Assembly: GCA_021774355.1 (NCBI GenBank)
Contig: JAJFJE010000151.1
Coordinates: 1-7,693, forward strand
DNA: 7,693 nt
Reading direction: 5' to 3'
DNA from: Alphaproteobacteria bacterium
GTDB lineage: Bacteria > Pseudomonadota > Alphaproteobacteria > Zavarziniales > Zavarziniaceae
Below are positions 5,120 through 7,693 of this stretch, piece by piece (position 1 is the stretch's first letter; the number at the start of each line of letters is the position of its first letter). A model generated the notes under the pieces. That model was not told the DNA's origin, did no database searches, and was given only the letters and a program-made list of their open reading frames with translations. The translations under genes and the position numbers were made by a program.

Positions 5120-5241
5120 GCGCCGCCCAGCGGCAGCGGGCCTGCGGTCTGGCGGCCATGCGCGGGGCGGCCTTGCCACAACGGCGGCCGACCGCGATCC
5201 TGCCGCCAGCGCCCGCGTCAGGGGCCACAAAGGGGGAAACC

Positions 5242-6249
5242 ATGGCTGAAGGCAATCCGGCCACCATGATGACCGTGGTCTCGGCCAGGGTCGGCGGCGC
5301 CGCCGAGTCGATGATCGTCGAGCAGCGGCCGGTCCCGCGGCCGGCGCCGGACCAGGTGCTGATCCGGGTGGCGGCGGCGGGCATCAACCGCGGCGACCTT
5401 CTGCAGCGCGCCAGGACCTACCCGGCGCCGGCCGGGACCGCCTTCGACGTCCTTGGCCTGGAAGTATCGGGCACGATCGCAGCCGTGGGCGCCGGGGTAA
5501 CGCGATTCGCGCCGGGCGACCGGGTCTGCGCCCTGATGAAAGACGGCGGCTACGCCCAATATGCCCTGGCCGACGAGAGCCTGGTCCTGCGGGTGCCCCG
5601 GGGCGTCGACCTGGTCGATGCGGCGGCCCTGCCCGAAACCTATTTCACCGTCTGGGCCAATGTCTTCGACCGGGGCGGCCTGATGCCGGGCCAGCGCTTC
5701 CTGGTCCATGGCGGCAGCAGCGGCATCGGCGTCACCGCCATCCAGCTGGCCGCTCATTTCGGCGCCGAGGTTTTCGCCACCGCCGGCTCGGCAGAAAAAT
5801 GCGCCGCCTGCCAGGCCCTGGGTGCCCGCCACGCGATCAATTACCGGGACACCGATTTCGTCCGGGCGGTGCGCGACATGACCGCCGGTGCGGGCGTCGA
5901 CCTGATCCTCGACATGGTCGCCGGGTCCTATCTGCGGCGCAATCTGGAGGCCCTGGCGATCGAAGGCACGGTCATCATGATCGGCCTGCTGGAGGGGGTC
6001 GAGACCGACTTCAACATCGTGCCCCTGCTGACCCGGCGCCTGACCATCACCGGCTCGACCCTGTGGGCCCGCTCGCCGGCCCAGAAGGCCGCCATCCGGG
6101 AAGCGCTGGAGCAAAAGGTCTGGCCGCTGTTCGAAGCCGGCGCGGTCCGCCCGGTGGTCGACCAGGTCCTGCCCCTCGACCAGGCCGCCGCGGCCCATCG
6201 CCTGATGGACCAGAACCGCCATATCGGCAAGATCCTGCTGCGCCCCTGA
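5242..6249 (+). CDS. NAD(P)H:quinone oxidoreductase, zinc-independent MDR family (PIG3-like)
   Basis: This is a 335-residue medium-chain dehydrogenase/reductase that should transfer electrons from NADPH to quinones or related electrophiles in the cytosol. The GroES-like domain carries AAAGINRGDLLQRARTYPAPAG (about 45-66), LGLEVSGTIAAVG and GDRVCALMKDGGYAQYA. The Rossmann domain has the glycine-rich HGGSSGIGVTAIQLA at 156-170. The PIG3-type features are PETYFTVWANVF (131-142), LTITGSTLWARS (267-278) and the C-terminal HIGKILLRP. Cysteine/histidine zinc ligands of true alcohol dehydrogenases are lacking. The ATG at 5242 has AGGGGG 5 bases upstream (5231-5236); the frame is open to 5074, but that part overlaps the ribF end and is not family-like. 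The 122-base gap after ribF (5120-5241) shows only GC-rich sequence with no clear promoter or terminator. Confidence 0.92.
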   Translation: MAEGNPATMMTVVSARVGGAAESMIVEQRPVPRPAPDQVLIRVAAAGINRGDLLQRARTYPAPAGTAFDVLGLEVSGTIAAVGAGVTRFAPGDRVCALMKDGGYAQYALADESLVLRVPRGVDLVDAAALPETYFTVWANVFDRGGLMPGQRFLVHGGSSGIGVTAIQLAAHFGAEVFATAGSAEKCAACQALGARHAINYRDTDFVRAVRDMTAGAGVDLILDMVAGSYLRRNLEALAIEGTVIMIGLLEGVETDFNIVPLLTRRLTITGSTLWARSPAQKAAIREALEQKVWPLFEAGAVRPVVDQVLPLDQAAAAHRLMDQNRHIGKILLRP

Positions 6250-6265
6250 CGCCGGCCACCCGGCG
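6250..6265 (+). other. Short GC hairpin directly after the quinone oxidoreductase stop codon
   Basis: CGCCGG (6250-6255) and CCGGCG (6260-6265) form a perfect 6-bp stem with a 4-base CCAC loop, immediately after the TGA. There is no T-tract, so it is not a standard intrinsic terminator. It might stabilise the mRNA end or simply reflect base composition. Confidence 0.25.
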
Positions 6266-6331
6266 CCCCTCGGGCTCGCGGTCGGCGCCGCCGTGTCATA
6301 GGCTGGCCGCCAGCGGCGCAAAGGACCCGGC

Positions 6332-7228
6332 ATGCTGGACAAACTGGAATTCTTCCTGGCTTTGGCGGGCGAGCGGCATTTCGGCCGGGCCGCCGCGGCC
6401 TGCGGCGTCACCCAGCCGACCCTGTCGGCCGGGATCAAGCAGCTGGAAGAGACCCTGGGGGTGCTGCTGGTCCAGCGCGGCGCCCGCTTCGAGGCCCTGA
6501 CCCCCGAGGGCGAGCGGGTGCTCGACTGGGCCCGCCGCCTGGTCGGCGACGCCCGCGCCATGCGCCAGGAGGTGCGGGCGCTGAAACACGGCCTGTCCGG
6601 GCACCTGAAGATCGCCGCCATCCCGACCACTCTGGCCCTGGTCGCCCGCCTGACCACGCCCTATCGGGAGCGCCACCCGGAGGTCCGCTTCACCATCCTG
6701 TCGCGCACCTCGATCGAGATCCTGACCCTGCTGGACAATCTCGAGGTCGATGCCGGGCTGTCCTACATCGACAACGAGCCTTTGGGCCGGGTGCGCGGCG
6801 TGCCGCTCTATGACGAGAGCTATTGCCTGGTCACGGCGGCGACCGCCCCGCTGGGCGACCGCCTCGAGGTTGCCTGGCGCGAACTCGAGGGCATTCCGCT
6901 TTGCCTGCTGACCCCCGACATGCAGAACCGCCGGATCCTCGACGGCCATCTGCGCGAAGCCGGCGTGACCATCAGCCCGACGCTGGAATCCGACAGCATG
7001 ATCGCCCTGTTCGGCCATGTTCGCACCGGCCGCTGGGCCAGCATCATGCCGGCCCGTCTGGCCGAGACCCTGGGGCTGGCGGCGCCGATCCGTGCCATCC
7101 CCATCGTCGAGCCCGACGTCCGCCATCGCATCGGCCTGCTGGTCGCCAATCGGGAGCCCCACACCCCTCAGGTCGAAGCCCTGATTGCCGAGGCTCGTCG
7201 CCTGGCCCACGAGCTTTCGGCGGGCTGA
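6332..7228 (+). CDS. LysR-type transcriptional regulator
   Basis: This is a 298-residue DNA-binding regulator of normal LysR length. Residues 1-60 form the winged helix-turn-helix (FFLALAGERHFGRAAAACGVTQPTLSAGIKQLEE), followed by the linker helix (about 62-88) and an effector-binding domain from about residue 91 (HLKIAAIPTTLALVARL onward). The start has AAAGGA 6 bases upstream (6320-6325). The full-length sequence resembles, from memory, LysR regulators found beside NAD-dependent formate dehydrogenase (fds) genes in proteobacteria. No fds gene is in the window, so the target remains unknown. The 82-base upstream gap holds a GCGCCGC/GCGGCGC dyad (6285-6291 and 6313-6319) that could serve autoregulation. 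The upstream quinone oxidoreductase is co-directional rather than divergent, so it is not the classical LysR target. Confidence 0.92.
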   Translation: MLDKLEFFLALAGERHFGRAAAACGVTQPTLSAGIKQLEETLGVLLVQRGARFEALTPEGERVLDWARRLVGDARAMRQEVRALKHGLSGHLKIAAIPTTLALVARLTTPYRERHPEVRFTILSRTSIEILTLLDNLEVDAGLSYIDNEPLGRVRGVPLYDESYCLVTAATAPLGDRLEVAWRELEGIPLCLLTPDMQNRRILDGHLREAGVTISPTLESDSMIALFGHVRTGRWASIMPARLAETLGLAAPIRAIPIVEPDVRHRIGLLVANREPHTPQVEALIAEARRLAHELSAG

Positions 7229-7257
7229 AGCCGCGCGACGACGCCGGCGGCCACCGC

Positions 7258-7693
7258 TCAGGCGGCCGCGGCGCGGCGTTTGGCGATCAGCGCCATGATC
7301 TCGGCGGCAGCGGCGGGAATATTGGTCCCGGGGCCGAAAATCGCGGCGACGCCGGCGTCGCGCAGGAAGGGATAGTCCTGGGCCGGAATGACGCCGCCGC
7401 ACACCACCAAGATGTCGCCGGCATCGCGCTGTTTCAGTTCGGCGATCAGTTCGGGCACCAGGGTCTTGTGGCCGGCCGCCTGGGACGAAATGCCGATGAC
7501 GTGGACATCGTTCTCGGTGGCGTCCTGGGCGACTTCGGCAGGCGTCTGGAACAGCGCCCCGACATCGACGTCGAACCCTATATCGGCAAAGGCGGTGGCG
7601 ATCACCTTGGCGCCGCGGTCGTGGCCGTCCTGCCCCATCTTGGCGACCAGTATGCGTGGTGCCCTGCCGCGATCTTCACGCATCTCGCCGATC
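7258..7693 (-). CDS. scpA: Methylmalonyl-CoA mutase, C-terminal cobalamin-binding domain (5' part beyond the window)
   Basis: The visible part is the B12-binding domain that ends the large methylmalonyl-CoA mutase chain, which interconverts (R)-methylmalonyl-CoA and succinyl-CoA in propionyl-CoA metabolism. The cobalamin motif DxHxxG is intact in MGQDGHDRGAKVIATAF (Asp, lower-ligand His and Gly). GISSQAAGHKTLVPELI supplies the Ser-rich loop, and CGGVIP plus FGPGTNIP supply the glycine turns that cradle the nucleotide tail. The frame stays open to the window edge. The ATG at 7683 has no properly spaced ribosome binding site, and the GRAPRILVAK context is what normally joins this domain to the catalytic barrel. 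I therefore read it as the end of a full-length subunit. A stand-alone B12-binding subunit starting at 7683 (141 residues) is the alternative. It converges on the LysR gene with a 29-base gap. Confidence 0.85.
   Translation of the reverse strand, partial: IGEMREDRGRAPRILVAKMGQDGHDRGAKVIATAFADIGFDVDVGALFQTPAEVAQDATENDVHVIGISSQAAGHKTLVPELIAELKQRDAGDILVVCGGVIPAQDYPFLRDAGVAAIFGPGTNIPAAAAEIMALIAKRRAAAA

Noticed and set aside
3971..5230. 419-codon minus-strand open frame opposite phaJ and ribF
   Set aside because: It spans two genuine plus-strand genes with full catalytic motifs. Its own translation shows no domain and starts without a ribosome binding site.
5074..5241. Longer start of the quinone oxidoreductase overlapping the end of ribF
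   Set aside because: The extension is unlike the family, while the ATG at 5242 has a strong AGGGGG site at correct spacing and gives the normal length.
5218..6657. 479-codon minus-strand open frame opposite the quinone oxidoreductase and the start of the LysR gene
   Set aside because: It is long only because stop codons are rare in this frame of GC-rich DNA. The plus strand carries an intact Rossmann enzyme and LysR helix-turn-helix.
6296..7402. 368-codon minus-strand open frame overlapping the LysR and mutase genes
   Set aside because: It overlaps two recognisable genes in other frames and has an Arg/Gly/Gln-rich composition typical of antisense shadows.
1..7693. Defence system, phage region, CRISPR array, toxin-antitoxin or other novel multi-gene system
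   Set aside because: All substantial genes belong to known metabolic, redox, chemotaxis or regulatory families. I see no regularly spaced repeats, mobility genes or composition break. The MazG-like protein alone, without a mazEF pair, is not evidence of a toxin-antitoxin locus.

Overview
The window is a GC-rich chromosomal segment (about two thirds G+C by eye) from what looks like an alphaproteobacterium, most likely of a Rhodospirillales-like lineage. This is inferred from protein style: the MazG-like, peroxiredoxin, RibF, LysR and methylmalonyl-CoA mutase sequences, a CheY with a DWNMEPMTG phosphorylation loop, and a CtrA-type box. It reads as ordinary housekeeping and accessory chromosome. 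I see no transposase, integrase, phage gene, CRISPR array, tRNA or rRNA, and no clearly new multi-gene system.

Layout. Positions 1-1891 hold three minus-strand genes. In transcription order they are a Prx5-type peroxiredoxin, a small MazG-like nucleotide pyrophosphohydrolase, and an LpxR-family outer-membrane lipid A deacylase that is interrupted by an in-frame TAG and runs off the left edge. A strong intrinsic terminator lies between the peroxiredoxin and mazG, and its T-tract directly abuts the mazG ribosome binding site. Next comes a plus-strand 97-residue protein with two membrane helices and a coiled coil (2131-2424). It converges on a minus-strand cheY-cheZ pair (3550 to 2479), which encodes the chemotaxis response regulator and its phosphatase.

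From 3741 the plus strand carries a PhaJ/MaoC-type enoyl-CoA hydratase, then RibF (riboflavin kinase/FAD synthetase) 11 bases later, a PIG3-type NAD(P)H:quinone oxidoreductase, and a LysR-type regulator. The last gene, minus strand and cut by the right edge, ends with the cobalamin-binding domain of methylmalonyl-CoA mutase.

Functional picture. The genes do not form one pathway. phaJ and the mutase belong to acyl-CoA metabolism (polyhydroxyalkanoate supply and propionyl-CoA use). The peroxiredoxin, quinone reductase and MazG-like protein are protective or housecleaning enzymes. RibF makes FMN and FAD. CheY/CheZ form a compact signal and signal-termination module, probably under CtrA-type cell-cycle/motility control.

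The points most worth a second look are the amber stop inside the LpxR gene, the FliM-like CheY-binding tail on CheZ, the CtrA-like box upstream of cheY, and the terminator/RBS fusion in front of mazG.
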